DNA of 64,000 nt from Betaproteobacteria bacterium TMED82 (GCA_002170395.1 NHEJ01000004.1:62001-126000); one strand, 5' to 3'. Shown: positions 17,095 through 23,987, counted from the first letter of the stretch. Numbers and translations are program-made. The notes: generated from the sequence alone by a model not told the origin.

Positions 17095-18555
17095 TTGATC
17101 TACGAAAACGATATTATTCCCATAATTTCATCTCTAAAGCGAAGTTTTCAAAGTGATCCATACCCCAGATTAAAGGTAAGGAGGTTATGGCTAAAAGAAC
17201 TTGAAAGTCTTCTGACAAAGAACGAGGCTAAATTTATTGATGCAATTAATTCAGATTTTGGTAATAGATCCATGTTCGAAACTCTAAGTTGTGAAATATT
17301 GCCAACAATATCTGCAATTAAGCATGCGTATAAAAATTTACCACTATGGATGAAAGAGGAAAAAAGGCGTACTTCACCAATTTTTTGGTTTGGAAAGTCA
17401 AGTGTCTTATTCCAACCAATTGGACTGGTAGCGATCATAAGTCCTTGGAACTATCCTCTGCAACTAACACTAATTCCCTTAGTTAATGCACTGGCCGCAG
17501 GTAACCGAGTAATTTTAAAACCAAGTGAAAAAACAAAGCATTTTTCTGCTTTACTAAGAGATATATTTACTAAAGATTTTGATAATTCAGCAGCGAAAGT
17601 ACTAACGGGAGATCGGAAAACTTCGAAAATTATAGTAAGCAATAAAGATATCGACCATATTTTTTTTACTGGCTCAACCATCGTAGGTAAGGAGATTGCA
17701 AAAACTGCAGCAATAAATCTTACGCCCGTTACTCTGGAGCTCGGGGGCAAGTCTCCAGCATATATTTCCAAAACTGCAAACTTGACCTCCGCTTTAAAAA
17801 GCATAGTTAAAGGTAAAATTATAAATGCAGGGCAGACCTGTATTGCTCCCGATTATTTGATAGTAAATAGCGTTCACGAAAAAAAGTTTTTAGAGAAATT
17901 CTTTTTTATTCTTGAGAAATTATATCCAAACATATTAGAAAACGATGATTATACATCTATTCTAAGTGAGAACAACTTATTACAATTAATAGGGCTGTTG
18001 AAGGACGCCAATAAGAAAGGAGGTAAAGTATTGGTGGGGATAAAAAATTCTATCGAGGATCTCGACTTTGACGAAAAAAAAGTAGACACTTTTAAGGCAA
18101 CTTACACTAAGGGACTAAAATTATTGCCATCACTCATTTTGAGGCCGAATTTTGAAATGAAAGTGATGCAGACCGAAATTTTTGGACCTATACTACCAGT
18201 TTTTTTCGTTGAGTGTGATGATGAAGCAATCAGTCTCATAAATAGAAACGATAGGCCGTTGGCATTTTATTGGTTTGGAAAGGAGAAATATAGCAGAGAA
18301 AAATGGATGAAAAATATAGTTGTAGGAGGAGTTACACTAAATGACTGCTTACTTCACTGTGTCCAAAATGATTTACCATTTGGGGGAGTTTCTAAAAGTG
18401 GGCTAGGCGCTTATCATGGGGTTTGGGGTTTTGAGAACTTTTCTCATAGAAAAGCGATTTTCACACAATCAAGGTTTTCTGCTGTTTCATTGCTTAATCC
18501 CCCATACGACACTAAAAAGCTAAAATTATTTAACTTTTTAAAACTACTGCTTTAA
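17095..18555 (+). CDS. Aldehyde dehydrogenase, coniferyl-aldehyde-dehydrogenase-like
   Basis: NAD(P)-dependent oxidation of an aldehyde to its acid. The 486-residue protein carries the family landmarks: PIGLVAIISPWNYPL, NRVILKPSEKT, FTGSTIVGKEIA, the general base Glu215 in LELGGKSP and catalytic Cys249 in NAGQTCIAPDYL. The lack of a long N-terminal arm and the hydrophobic C-terminal tail (LLNPPYDTKKLKLFNFLKLLL) place it near class 3 and coniferyl aldehyde dehydrogenases, which can be membrane-bound. The only start available is a TTG at 17095, preceded by GGAAAA; an N-terminal truncation is possible but the conserved DPYPRL segment is present. Confidence 0.85.
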   Translation: MIYENDIIPIISSLKRSFQSDPYPRLKVRRLWLKELESLLTKNEAKFIDAINSDFGNRSMFETLSCEILPTISAIKHAYKNLPLWMKEEKRRTSPIFWFGKSSVLFQPIGLVAIISPWNYPLQLTLIPLVNALAAGNRVILKPSEKTKHFSALLRDIFTKDFDNSAAKVLTGDRKTSKIIVSNKDIDHIFFTGSTIVGKEIAKTAAINLTPVTLELGGKSPAYISKTANLTSALKSIVKGKIINAGQTCIAPDYLIVNSVHEKKFLEKFFFILEKLYPNILENDDYTSILSENNLLQLIGLLKDANKKGGKVLVGIKNSIEDLDFDEKKVDTFKATYTKGLKLLPSLILRPNFEMKVMQTEIFGPILPVFFVECDDEAISLINRNDRPLAFYWFGKEKYSREKWMKNIVVGGVTLNDCLLHCVQNDLPFGGVSKSGLGAYHGVWGFENFSHRKAIFTQSRFSAVSLLNPPYDTKKLKLFNFLKLLL

Positions 18556-18566
18556 CGACGTTCTAG

Positions 18567-18600
18567 AAGCTTTGATTTTATAACTGAAGCTTATTTTTTT
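18567..18600 (+). terminator. Probable terminator of the aldehyde dehydrogenase gene
   Basis: AAGCTT at 18567-18572 can pair with AAGCTT at 18587-18592, followed at once by A and seven T. It starts 12 bases after the stop codon, the right place for an intrinsic terminator, though the stem is short. Confidence 0.5.
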
Positions 18601-19075
18601 CACAATACAATTGAACCCAACTATTGGCAAGCTGCAGGTATGTTAGATTTTATGAAAAACCTATGAAAGCTGTATAAATTTATTCACAACAAAAATTTAA
18701 TTATTTTTGCAAAAGATCTTCAACCCTCAAAAAATAAGAATAATTTTTAACGTAGCGAGATAGTCCATAAAATTACTAAGATAAAAACTTTCAATTATCA
18801 TGGAAGGAGAATTTGGTAAGATGAAAGTCGAATCATATTCCCGTATGGTTATCCCTACCCAGTTTCTTTGAACCAAGTACATTAGTATATTTTAGTTGTT
18901 AGAAAAATAGTCGGGAACTTGATTATTTTTATTGTAATACTTTGGATACAAAAAAATTTATCAACACTTATCAATTAATTAATAATAGCGAAGAAACATA
19001 AAATACTCACATCTATAATTGAACTTGAATATTCTAAAATACTCAAAATAAAAATTAAATCAGAGGATTTCTAAT
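18601..19075. other. AT-rich stretch, left part of the island; no gene seen
   Basis: No frame of useful length on either strand. A 23-codon ATG frame with an internal GGAGA lies at 18800 but has no support. The last 80 bases hold the tandem leader motif described for the gene at 19076. An 8 of 9 match to a DnaA box (TTATCAACA, near 18959) is probably chance. Confidence 0.5.
18998..19019 (+). promoter_or_regulatory. Leader motif copy 1 (promoter-like)
   Basis: ATAAAATACTCA (18998-19009), 4 bases, then TATAAT (19014-19019). The same motif with the same 4-base spacing stands before the small genes at 21311 and 21481. A second AAAATACTCA lies at 19036-19045, 30 bases before the ATG at 19076, matching the 29-base distance seen in the other two copies. 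Confidence 0.55.
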
Positions 19076-19393
19076 ATGAGCGTGTTTGAATTGATAGTAT
19101 CAGTAATTTTATTAATAATGTTGATTGTAATAATTCTAATCGGTAGATGGGTAATGGTTATTATGATCAACAGTCGGTTAATTAATAGAAAGATAGAAGT
19201 TCACAATTTAATCGATTTGGAATTGAGATTTTTTAGATTCCTACACTTTAATGGTTATGAAAAAAAAGAGACTAGTAAATATTATTTGAGTAAAATACTT
19301 AAAAAGTTTAGAGAGTCTAATATTATCGATGATATGGAGAAAGAGAATTATAAAGAAATTTATGAGACGCTTCTAAAAAACCTAAAACCCTAA
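19076..19393 (+). CDS. Small membrane-anchored protein, unknown
   Basis: A 105-residue protein. Residues 5-32 form one strong transmembrane segment; the rest is a charged, probably helical cytoplasmic domain (INRKIEVHNLIDLELRFFRFLHF and a KILKKFRESN segment). GAGG lies 12 bases before the ATG. It starts MSVFE, resembling MSWFE and MSGFE of the tiny proteins at 21481 and 21605, and it has the same upstream leader motif, so these genes seem to belong to one family or control group. No known family is recognised. Confidence 0.6.
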   Translation: MSVFELIVSVILLIMLIVIILIGRWVMVIMINSRLINRKIEVHNLIDLELRFFRFLHFNGYEKKETSKYYLSKILKKFRESNIIDDMEKENYKEIYETLLKNLKP

Positions 19394-19468
19394 AAAGATA
19401 CTTGGTTTGATGTATATTTACTTTGTGAGAGAATAGAAAGTTTTTGGTTGATACCCATGTGTCATTTA

Positions 19469-19522
19469 TAAAAAAACCTAAAATTATTTCCACTCACATG
19501 TTTGCATAGTTGAGTTTTTTTT
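19469..19522 (+). repeat. Degenerate hairpin of the CCACACCACCCAT family
   Basis: Left arm AAAAAAACCTAAAA, a loop with TTATTTCCACTCACAT, and right arm ending in eight T. The stem is imperfect here. It resembles the perfect copies at 23515 and 24193 and may end transcription of the 19076 gene. Confidence 0.4.
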
Positions 19523-19631
19523 GTCCCTGCCCTACAAATAACAATTAATATTTTTTATCTACAAATTACACTAGTAAATTTTTTTACTTGCTGGTGTTTG
19601 AAACAAAAGTTATTTGGTGAGCTTTGCTTTT

Positions 19632-20006
19632 CTATTGTTCGTAATTACAAAGATTATTTATCAAGAAGAAATAAATTGTTTTTGGCTTTGGGTAAATAGT
19701 CTCGTTAGGAGATGTTTTAGAGTTAATTATTCCTTTTCCCATCGGTTGACTGTAAGTAGTTAAAGTTAGCCAAGTTTGATTTTGATCTGCACAATCAACT
19801 TTATATTTACTAATTGCTGAGGAGTTGCCCTCAAATGGTTCAATAAAATTCACTAAATCAGAATAATAAATAATTCCATTATGGTTTTCGATATTGTCAA
19901 AATCAACGTAGTAATTTCCCACTGCATTTTCAGCAACCTTTTTCCAATTCACTGCAAATCCATTAATTGAGAATAGGATGAGTAGAAAGAAGAGTGTGGT
20001 TTTCAT
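19632..20006 (-). CDS. Exported surface-adhesin-E-like protein (paralogue 3)
   Basis: A 124-residue relative of the protein at 11915. Both open with a signal peptide ending in a G-x-A-V-x-W-K-K junction (FAVNWKKVAENAVGNYYVDFDNI here). Shared features are YYSDLVNFIEP, the YKVDC cysteine, TTYSQPMGKG and the second cysteine in NLCNY. The copies differ enough to rule out recent duplication. It is the only member placed inside the AT-rich island. Confidence 0.68.
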   Translation of the reverse strand: MKTTLFFLLILFSINGFAVNWKKVAENAVGNYYVDFDNIENHNGIIYYSDLVNFIEPFEGNSSAISKYKVDCADQNQTWLTLTTYSQPMGKGIINSKTSPNETIYPKPKTIYFFLINNLCNYEQ

Positions 20007-20056
20007 TTCTCCATTTTACTTAATTGTTTAAATAAAACAAAAATAATTTTATATGA

Positions 20057-20101
20057 GAGTAAAAAGGTAAAGGCGTTTTCAATCAACATCAATCTACTCT
20101 T
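20057..20101 (+). repeat. Hairpin with conserved loop (copy 1)
   Basis: AGAGTA pairs with TACTCT (20096-20101); the loop contains TTTCAATCAACATCAAT. A second copy with the same loop and stem ends is at 24150-24187. In both cases a CCACACCACCCAT-type element follows within about 25 bases. Confidence 0.55.
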
Positions 20102-20109
20102 CTTTTAAC

Positions 20110-20160
20110 AAAATAAAATATATTCCACACCACCCATATACAAACCTCAGTGCTTTTCTT
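20110..20160 (+). repeat. Degenerate hairpin of the CCACACCACCCAT family
   Basis: Contains AAAATATATTCCACACC followed by ACCCATATACA, close to the loop at 24193-24244, but the right arm (CCTCAGTGCTTTT) no longer pairs with the left arm. A decayed copy, lying upstream of the 20361 gene. Confidence 0.45.
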
Positions 20161-20360
20161 CCTTTACTGTCAATTATGATTTACTTTCTATTAACAAAAA
20201 ACCTCTCAAACTAAATTAAAAAAGATTTTCTATGTAATTCAGTGTTTTAGAATCAGTGTTAAGAAATTTGATATATTTTGTTTTTGATAAACTCTAACAA
20301 AAACGTAAACTCATCCTATAAAATTACTTTTTAATAAAATGTGATTGTGGAGAGTCAATT

Positions 20361-20663
20361 GTGAGAGTATTAGGTGAAATAAGATACGAATATGAACCTG
20401 ATGTTAACGGTGATGATGAATATCCAATGTTAGATGAGATAGAAAAAAATCAAAAAGATTTTAATGATGATATGAGTAGTGACTATATTAAGAGTCGATT
20501 TGATGAATTAGGAGTTAAGGACGATACAAAGGTACGAATAATTCCTTCCATCAGTGGTGATGGTTCTGAGCTAAGTGATGAATCCATTTTTTCTCATTGT
20601 CATTATTCAATTAAAAGAATAGAGTTTATTAAAGAGGAAAACACAGTTTACCTACATTTTTGA
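20361..20663 (+). CDS. Small acidic protein, unknown
   Basis: A 100-residue protein rich in Asp and Glu with no membrane segment. It starts at GTG with GGAGAG 7-8 bases upstream. The N-terminus (RVLGEIRYEYEPDVNGDDEYP) and the C-terminus (RIEFIKEENTVYLHF) look like beta strands around an acidic helical middle. An acidic DNA-mimic or an immunity or antitoxin-like role is conceivable from charge alone, but nothing in the sequence proves it. Confidence 0.5.
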   Translation: MRVLGEIRYEYEPDVNGDDEYPMLDEIEKNQKDFNDDMSSDYIKSRFDELGVKDDTKVRIIPSISGDGSELSDESIFSHCHYSIKRIEFIKEENTVYLHF

Positions 20664-20725
20664 GTAGATAGGTGTAATGAATATTTGAGTTTTTTACTTT
20701 TCTCAAGTATATCCCAATCCGTTAC

Positions 20726-20745
20726 TTTGCATTTTTTAATGCAAA
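20726..20745 (+). terminator. Short perfect hairpin after the acidic-protein gene
   Basis: TTTGCATT pairs with AATGCAAA around a TTTT loop, 62 bases after the stop codon of the gene at 20361. No T run follows, so termination is uncertain. Confidence 0.35.
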
Positions 20746-20807
20746 TGTAAGACCCTGCATTAACTTAAAATCGTTTTTGCGTATTTTGGTCGATTATTGT
20801 TTATTGC

Positions 20808-20875
20808 TTTTTCGTCTGAAGCGCACTATTTATAACAAATTTCGAAAAGTGAAGTAGAAATTGAATCTAATATGA
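20808..20875 (+). repeat. Diverged direct repeat X (like the ychF 3' end)
   Basis: Aligns without gaps to 24318-24385 over 68 bases, with 53 identical positions by hand count. It includes TTTTTCGTCTGAA, TTTATAACAAATTT and ATTGAATCTAA. In the other copy this segment covers the terminator T run and the last codons of ychF. Confidence 0.6.
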
Positions 20876-20926
20876 TAAATATTTTTATGTTAAATTCAAC
20901 AATTTAGAGAAAAAGTGATAGCTTTT

Positions 20927-21115
20927 CTAATTATTTTCAGACATGAAGTTTCGAATTTTTTCTCTTAATTCGTCATTAACCACAAAATAATGTCCCTCTT
21001 CCTCATGTATAGAAGACCCACTTGCGTGAACCCTAAAGATATGGTCAGAAAATCTTTGAGGATTTTTAATTTCATAGTCCACACCATTTCTATCTGTGAG
21101 TATAAGTTTGTTCAT
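20927..21115 (-). CDS. Small protein, unknown
   Basis: A 62-residue soluble protein: NKLILTDRNGVDYEI, FSDHIFRVHASG, HYFVVNDELREKIRNFMSENN. It reads like a small alpha/beta fold and ends in a charged helix. No ribosome site is obvious before the ATG. It converges with the acidic-protein gene at 20361. Repeat X lies just past its 3' end. Function not recognised. Confidence 0.45.
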   Translation of the reverse strand: MNKLILTDRNGVDYEIKNPQRFSDHIFRVHASGSSIHEEEGHYFVVNDELREKIRNFMSENN

Positions 21116-21269
21116 AATTAATAGATATACTAACTTTTTTACAAGAAAAGTTAAACTTTTAAATTCAGTTAGCTAGTTTAGGTGTTAAGAATTGGTATCT
21201 TTTTTGGCATTGTTAAACTTTAAATATAAAAAATATCAAACCATTCGAATTAATTAACAAAATAAAAAG

Positions 21270-21291
21270 ATAAAATACTCAGACATATAAT
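21270..21291 (+). promoter_or_regulatory. Leader motif copy 2 (promoter-like)
   Basis: ATAAAATACTCA (21270-21281), 4 bases, TATAAT (21286-21291), then TTGAATTG and the ATG 19 bases after TATAAT. Similarity to copy 1 extends upstream through an AATTAATTAA stretch. No TTGACA-type -35 box is at the usual distance. Confidence 0.55.
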
Positions 21292-21310
21292 TGAATTGTA
21301 GAAGGTTATT

Positions 21311-21433
21311 ATGAGTGATAATAAAAATGATACCGACGGGGATATATTAAAAAAACTTTTCTATTTATTTATATCTTTATTCGTGACAGTGGTATTAACG
21401 TTGGGAATTGCTTTTATCCTCTCGTTTCAATAA
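21311..21433 (+). CDS. Tiny single-span membrane protein (40 residues)
   Basis: ATG at 21311 with GAAGG 5 bases upstream and a stop at 21431-21433. A charged head (SDNKNDTDGDILKK) is followed by one transmembrane segment (LFVTVVLTLGIAFILSF) that ends the protein. It is the first of three closely packed tiny genes. Size and shape resemble small membrane regulators or hydrophobic type I toxins, but the charged N-terminus argues against a simple toxin. Confidence 0.5.
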   Translation: MSDNKNDTDGDILKKLFYLFISLFVTVVLTLGIAFILSFQ

Positions 21434-21439
21434 ACGAAA

Positions 21440-21461
21440 ATAAAATACTCAAATAGATAAT
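21440..21461 (+). promoter_or_regulatory. Leader motif copy 3 (promoter-like)
   Basis: ATAAAATACTCA (21440-21451), 4 bases, GATAAT (21456-21461), then the ATG at 21481, 19 bases on. The spacing is identical to copy 2. It begins 6 bases after the stop codon of the previous tiny gene, so each gene appears to have its own promoter. Confidence 0.55.
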
Positions 21462-21480
21462 TTGATTTGAGGTGGTTCTC

Positions 21481-21594
21481 ATGAGTTGGTTCGAGAAGAT
21501 TGTTATTGTATTATTAGCAGGAATATTGGAACTGTTGTTTTATTTAGAAACAAAAATTACATATACTACTTACCCATTACCATATTATTTATAA
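21481..21594 (+). CDS. Tiny membrane protein, MSWFE type (37 residues)
   Basis: Preceded by GAGGTGG; starts MSWFEKIVIVLLAGILELLFYLE and ends in a tyrosine-rich tail (TTYPLPYYL). One membrane segment covers most of the first half. The opening aligns with the 50-residue protein just downstream (MSGFERGVITLLTAILLVMIF) and with the start of the 19076 product (MSVFELIVSVILL). Confidence 0.5.
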   Translation: MSWFEKIVIVLLAGILELLFYLETKITYTTYPLPYYL

Positions 21595-21604
21595 GTAGTT
21601 CGTT

Positions 21605-21757
21605 ATGAGTGGATTTGAAAGGGGAGTGATTACATTATTAACTGCTATATTGTTGGTCATGATTTTTGAAGAAATATTGCTAAGAATTATTGTTAAGTTA
21701 ACACCACATCAAATCATAAACCGACAAAAAAAGCTAAAACTTTTTCCACACCACTAA
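21605..21757 (+). CDS. Tiny membrane protein, MSGFE type (50 residues)
   Basis: Starts 10 bases after the stop of the previous gene. The N-terminal membrane segment (GVITLLTAILLVMIFEEILL) is followed by a basic tail (NRQKKLKLFPHH). Its last codons overlap the left arm of the terminator hairpin at 21751-21774, so the tail may be set by the repeat rather than by selection. It is paralogous to the 21481 product. Confidence 0.45.
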   Translation: MSGFERGVITLLTAILLVMIFEEILLRIIVKLTPHQIINRQKKLKLFPHH

Positions 21758-21850
21758 ACAAAATAGTTTAGTGGTTTTTGAGTGTAACTTATTGATTTAA
21801 AACAATAATATGTAACTCTGCTATACATTGTGCGTAGTGTAATGATAAAT
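21725..21850 (+). repeat. Diverged direct repeat Z with hairpin
   Basis: Left part AAAAAAAGCTAAAACTTTTT and CCACACCA; then the hairpin CCACTAAAC/GTTTAGTGG (21751-21774, six-base loop) and TTTTT, identical to 24294-24322. It continues with TGTAACTCTGCTATACATTG, nearly the same as the ychF 3' end copy (TGTAACTCTTGCTATACATTG). From 21780 it also aligns to 23645-23708. Confidence 0.6.
21751..21779 (+). terminator. Intrinsic terminator of the tiny-gene group
   Basis: A 9-bp perfect stem (CCACTAAAC with GTTTAGTGG), a loop of AAAATA, then five T. The hairpin and T run are base-for-base the same as at 24294-24322. Confidence 0.75.
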
Positions 21851-22142
21851 CCTGTTCAAAATCAATAGGTTGGGGCAAAACCACTCAATTTTTTAGTTAA
21901 TTTATTAGGAAATAAATCTAAAAAATCATTAAATTAATTTAAATACTTATGATTTAACATATCTTTTACAAAATATTATTTATATCATAAATAAAAATAA
22001 TGAGTTTAAATATTTAAAATTTAGTAACTATAATAATTTTCATATAAATACTTAACGCTTTAGTTTTTTCTATTATGAAGTTTTAAAGTTGAGAAAAAAT
22101 TTTTTACTTACTATAAATTAACTTTTATAACTTCTAAAAAAA
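21851..22142. other. Extremely AT-rich stretch with a gene remnant
   Basis: No intact gene. At 21913-21948 a segment (AAATCTAAAAAATCATTAAA and onward) matches the 3' part of the small gene at 23697-23855, so this appears to be a decayed copy. The last 190 bases before the methyltransferase gene are almost all A and T and may be its promoter region. Confidence 0.45.
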
Positions 22143-23111
22143 ATGAAAATAAAATCATTTATTAAAAAATGCCTTTTCAATTTGTTTTATATTTTTCGCA
22201 GAAATATTAAGATAAATGTGTCCAAGGAAATTGGTACGATTTATAAAAGAAAACTTAGTGATATTCCACCATTAGAGCAGGTTTCAATGGCTTACCAAAT
22301 TTTACTTCAGCGACCAATAGACAATGAAGCAACTAAATATTGGAGTGAAAAAATAATAAAAAATGATTTCAATATTACAAATCTTATTGATTCAATTCTT
22401 TCATCACCTGAATATTTGATGTTAAAAAAAACACCTTTCCACGAAATGGTTCACCTTTCGAGGGTTGAGTGGGTTAAGAAACTTCCAATGGCAAATTCAA
22501 TTTTTGATATAGGTGGCAGTTCTCCAAATATTGAAGAAGGTGCCCTTATTGAATTGGGTTACACCTACAGACCAAAAAAATTAACTATCTTTGATTTACC
22601 CCCGGACGAACAATACTGGGGAAAACCGAAGTTTTCGCAGAATAAAAATTATAAATTTACGTGGGGTAAACTTAACTATTTTCACGGAAGAGTCGAGAAT
22701 ATTAAAAGTTTTTCTGAATTAAAAGATAAAAAATATGACATGGTTTATATGGGGCAAACAATTGAACATATTTATCCTGAAAAATTACCTGATGTTTTGG
22801 AGTGGATTAGAAAAAGTTTAAACAATGACGGCTATTTTATTTTTGACACACCAAACAGACAATTAACAAAACTACAAATACCAGACAAATTTATTGACGA
22901 AGATCACAAGATAGAATATGTTCCCTCTAAACTAAAATTGATACTTGAAAAGCATGGTTTTCTAGTTACTAAACAATGGGGTCTACTCCCAATGCCAAAC
23001 TCTTATAAAAATAAAAAATTTAATCCATTAGAAATATATAATCAACCCTTTATTAATTTTGATCCTGAAAAATCCTACCTGTTTGCATTTTTATGTAAAG
23101 TTAAAACATAA
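22143..23111 (+). CDS. DUF4214 domain fused to a SAM-dependent methyltransferase
   Basis: A 322-residue protein. After a basic N-terminus comes a DUF4214-like region (about residues 45-90: VSMAYQILLQRPIDNEATKYW, ending SILSSPEYLML). The second part is a class I methyltransferase: motif I IFDIGGSSPN (about 119-128), DMVYMGQTIEHI, LNNDGYFIFDTPN and a terminal strand. Such fusions occur in genes for surface glycans and S-layer-associated processes, and the acceptor is probably a sugar or glycolipid. No glycosyltransferases are nearby. It is the only large gene in the island and has the island's extreme A/T bias. Confidence 0.75.
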   Translation: MKIKSFIKKCLFNLFYIFRRNIKINVSKEIGTIYKRKLSDIPPLEQVSMAYQILLQRPIDNEATKYWSEKIIKNDFNITNLIDSILSSPEYLMLKKTPFHEMVHLSRVEWVKKLPMANSIFDIGGSSPNIEEGALIELGYTYRPKKLTIFDLPPDEQYWGKPKFSQNKNYKFTWGKLNYFHGRVENIKSFSELKDKKYDMVYMGQTIEHIYPEKLPDVLEWIRKSLNNDGYFIFDTPNRQLTKLQIPDKFIDEDHKIEYVPSKLKLILEKHGFLVTKQWGLLPMPNSYKNKKFNPLEIYNQPFINFDPEKSYLFAFLCKVKT

Positions 23112-23170
23112 AATTGTTTTTATAATTATATATTATCTTATTTATTAAGTAATTTTTGAAAGGAAACAAA

Positions 23171-23251
23171 ATGTTTAGTGATAAAAAGATGGAAAAAGAA
23201 TTAGTAAATATTAATATTGATGAGGAAAAGAGTAGAGTTATATTGGTTTAA
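23171..23251 (+). CDS. Tiny charged peptide (26 residues)
   Basis: ATG at 23171 with AAAGGAAAC just upstream, giving a peptide MFSDKKMEKELVNINIDEEK plus six residues. Soluble and acidic-basic mixed. It precedes the 45-residue membrane protein by 17 bases. It could be a leader peptide or chance; the good ribosome site is the only support. Confidence 0.3.
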   Translation: MFSDKKMEKELVNINIDEEKSRVILV

Positions 23252-23268
23252 TAATTTTTGGGATTGCC

Positions 23269-23406
23269 ATGAGTGAAGAAGAGGATAAAGAAGATAAAAA
23301 GAAAAATAATTTATTTGATAAGTTTTATGAGAATAGATGGATGTGGATTGGTTTATTATTGGTTGTTACGCTTGTGTTGGAATTACAATTCAGAGTGATG
23401 AATTAA
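23269..23406 (+). CDS. Tiny single-span membrane protein (45 residues)
   Basis: A highly charged head (SEEEDKEDKKKNN), an aromatic linker (FYENRWMW) and one transmembrane segment (IGLLLVVTLVLELQF) at the C-terminus. The same head-then-membrane plan is seen in the 40-residue protein at 21311. A weak ribosome site precedes the ATG. The perfect hairpin at 23515 follows 109 bases downstream. Confidence 0.45.
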   Translation: MSEEEDKEDKKKNNLFDKFYENRWMWIGLLLVVTLVLELQFRVMN

Positions 23407-23514
23407 AGTCCTATTAAATAGTGGTTAGAAGTGAAATGGTAATAAGTGGAGTTTGATTGTGGTTTAAGAAATTATCTCCAATTCTGCCAATCGTTCGGTT
23501 ATTATGAATTCTTC

Positions 23515-23568
23515 AAAAAACACTAAAACTTTTTCCACACCACCCATCCACATATTTTAGTGTTTTTT
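23515..23568 (+). repeat. Perfect 14-bp hairpin with the conserved loop
   Basis: AAAAAACACTAAAA (23515-23528) pairs perfectly with TTTTAGTGTTTTTT (23555-23568). The 26-base loop is CTTTTTCCACACC then ACCCATCCACATA. Compared with 24193-24244 the stem sequence differs on both sides in a compensating way, while the loop is conserved. The right arm's T run also makes it a plausible terminator. Confidence 0.7.
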
Positions 23569-23639
23569 ATTCATTCCTATAATTTATTACTGCCTTTTCC
23601 CAATCCAAAAATTGGACTAATCAACTTTTTTGTTTGTTA

Positions 23640-23710
23640 GTTTTGAAGTGCAACTAATTGATTTTAAATAATAATACGTATTCCCTTCTATATATTGTGG
23701 TTAGTGCAAC
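23640..23710 (+). repeat. Diverged direct repeat W
   Basis: AGTGCAACTAATTGATTTTA and onward, aligning to repeat Z from 21780 with one small indel; both end in CTATA-ATTGTG-TAGTG-AA. The small gene at 23697 starts inside it. Confidence 0.55.
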
Positions 23711-23855
23711 CAGTAGTCGGATAAATTTTTATAGCGATTCGAAAAAGTTAAAACAACAATATAAATATATAATTGACACGCAAACTCTATCCGATTTAAG
23801 TCCTAAAAAGATTAAAAAATCCATTAAATTAATCCTTAAAATACTTTCCGAATAA
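23697..23855 (+). CDS. Small basic protein linked to repeat W
   Basis: A 52-residue protein from the GTG at 23697 (VVSATSSRINFYSDSKKLKQ...), ending in a lysine/isoleucine-rich helix (KKIKKSIKLILKILSE); a TTG at 23658 would add 13 residues. A degraded version of its 3' part follows repeat Z (21913-21948), so gene and repeat seem to move or duplicate together. Function unknown. Confidence 0.4.
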   Translation: MVSATSSRINFYSDSKKLKQQYKYIIDTQTLSDLSPKKIKKSIKLILKILSE

Positions 23856-23861
23856 GGAAAA

Positions 23862-23987
23862 TTGATAAGTATTGCTGCAAATCCTAATGAAAAAGATGCA
23901 AAAAGATTTATAAAGGAGATTGAAAAATCGGATCTAAATCTAACAACTCTAGATCGTGTTGAAATAGAAGAATTAGGTGAACCTTGA
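23862..23987 (+). CDS. Small protein, possible partner of the 23697 gene
   Basis: A 41-residue frame from a TTG at 23862 with AAGGA a few bases upstream: ISIAANPNEKDAKRFIKE, then KSDLNLTTLDRVEIEELGEP. It lies 6 bases after the previous stop, so the two could form a unit. Soluble, acidic at the end. Weakly supported because of the TTG start and small size. Confidence 0.3.
   Translation: MISIAANPNEKDAKRFIKEIEKSDLNLTTLDRVEIEELGEP

Noticed and set aside
18800-18871. 23-codon frame MEGEFGKMKVESYS...
   Set aside because: Very short, no ribosome site, no similarity to the neighbouring small proteins.
18955-18970. DnaA box or replication origin near TTATCAACA
   Set aside because: A single imperfect box; no cluster of boxes and no dnaA or dnaN nearby.
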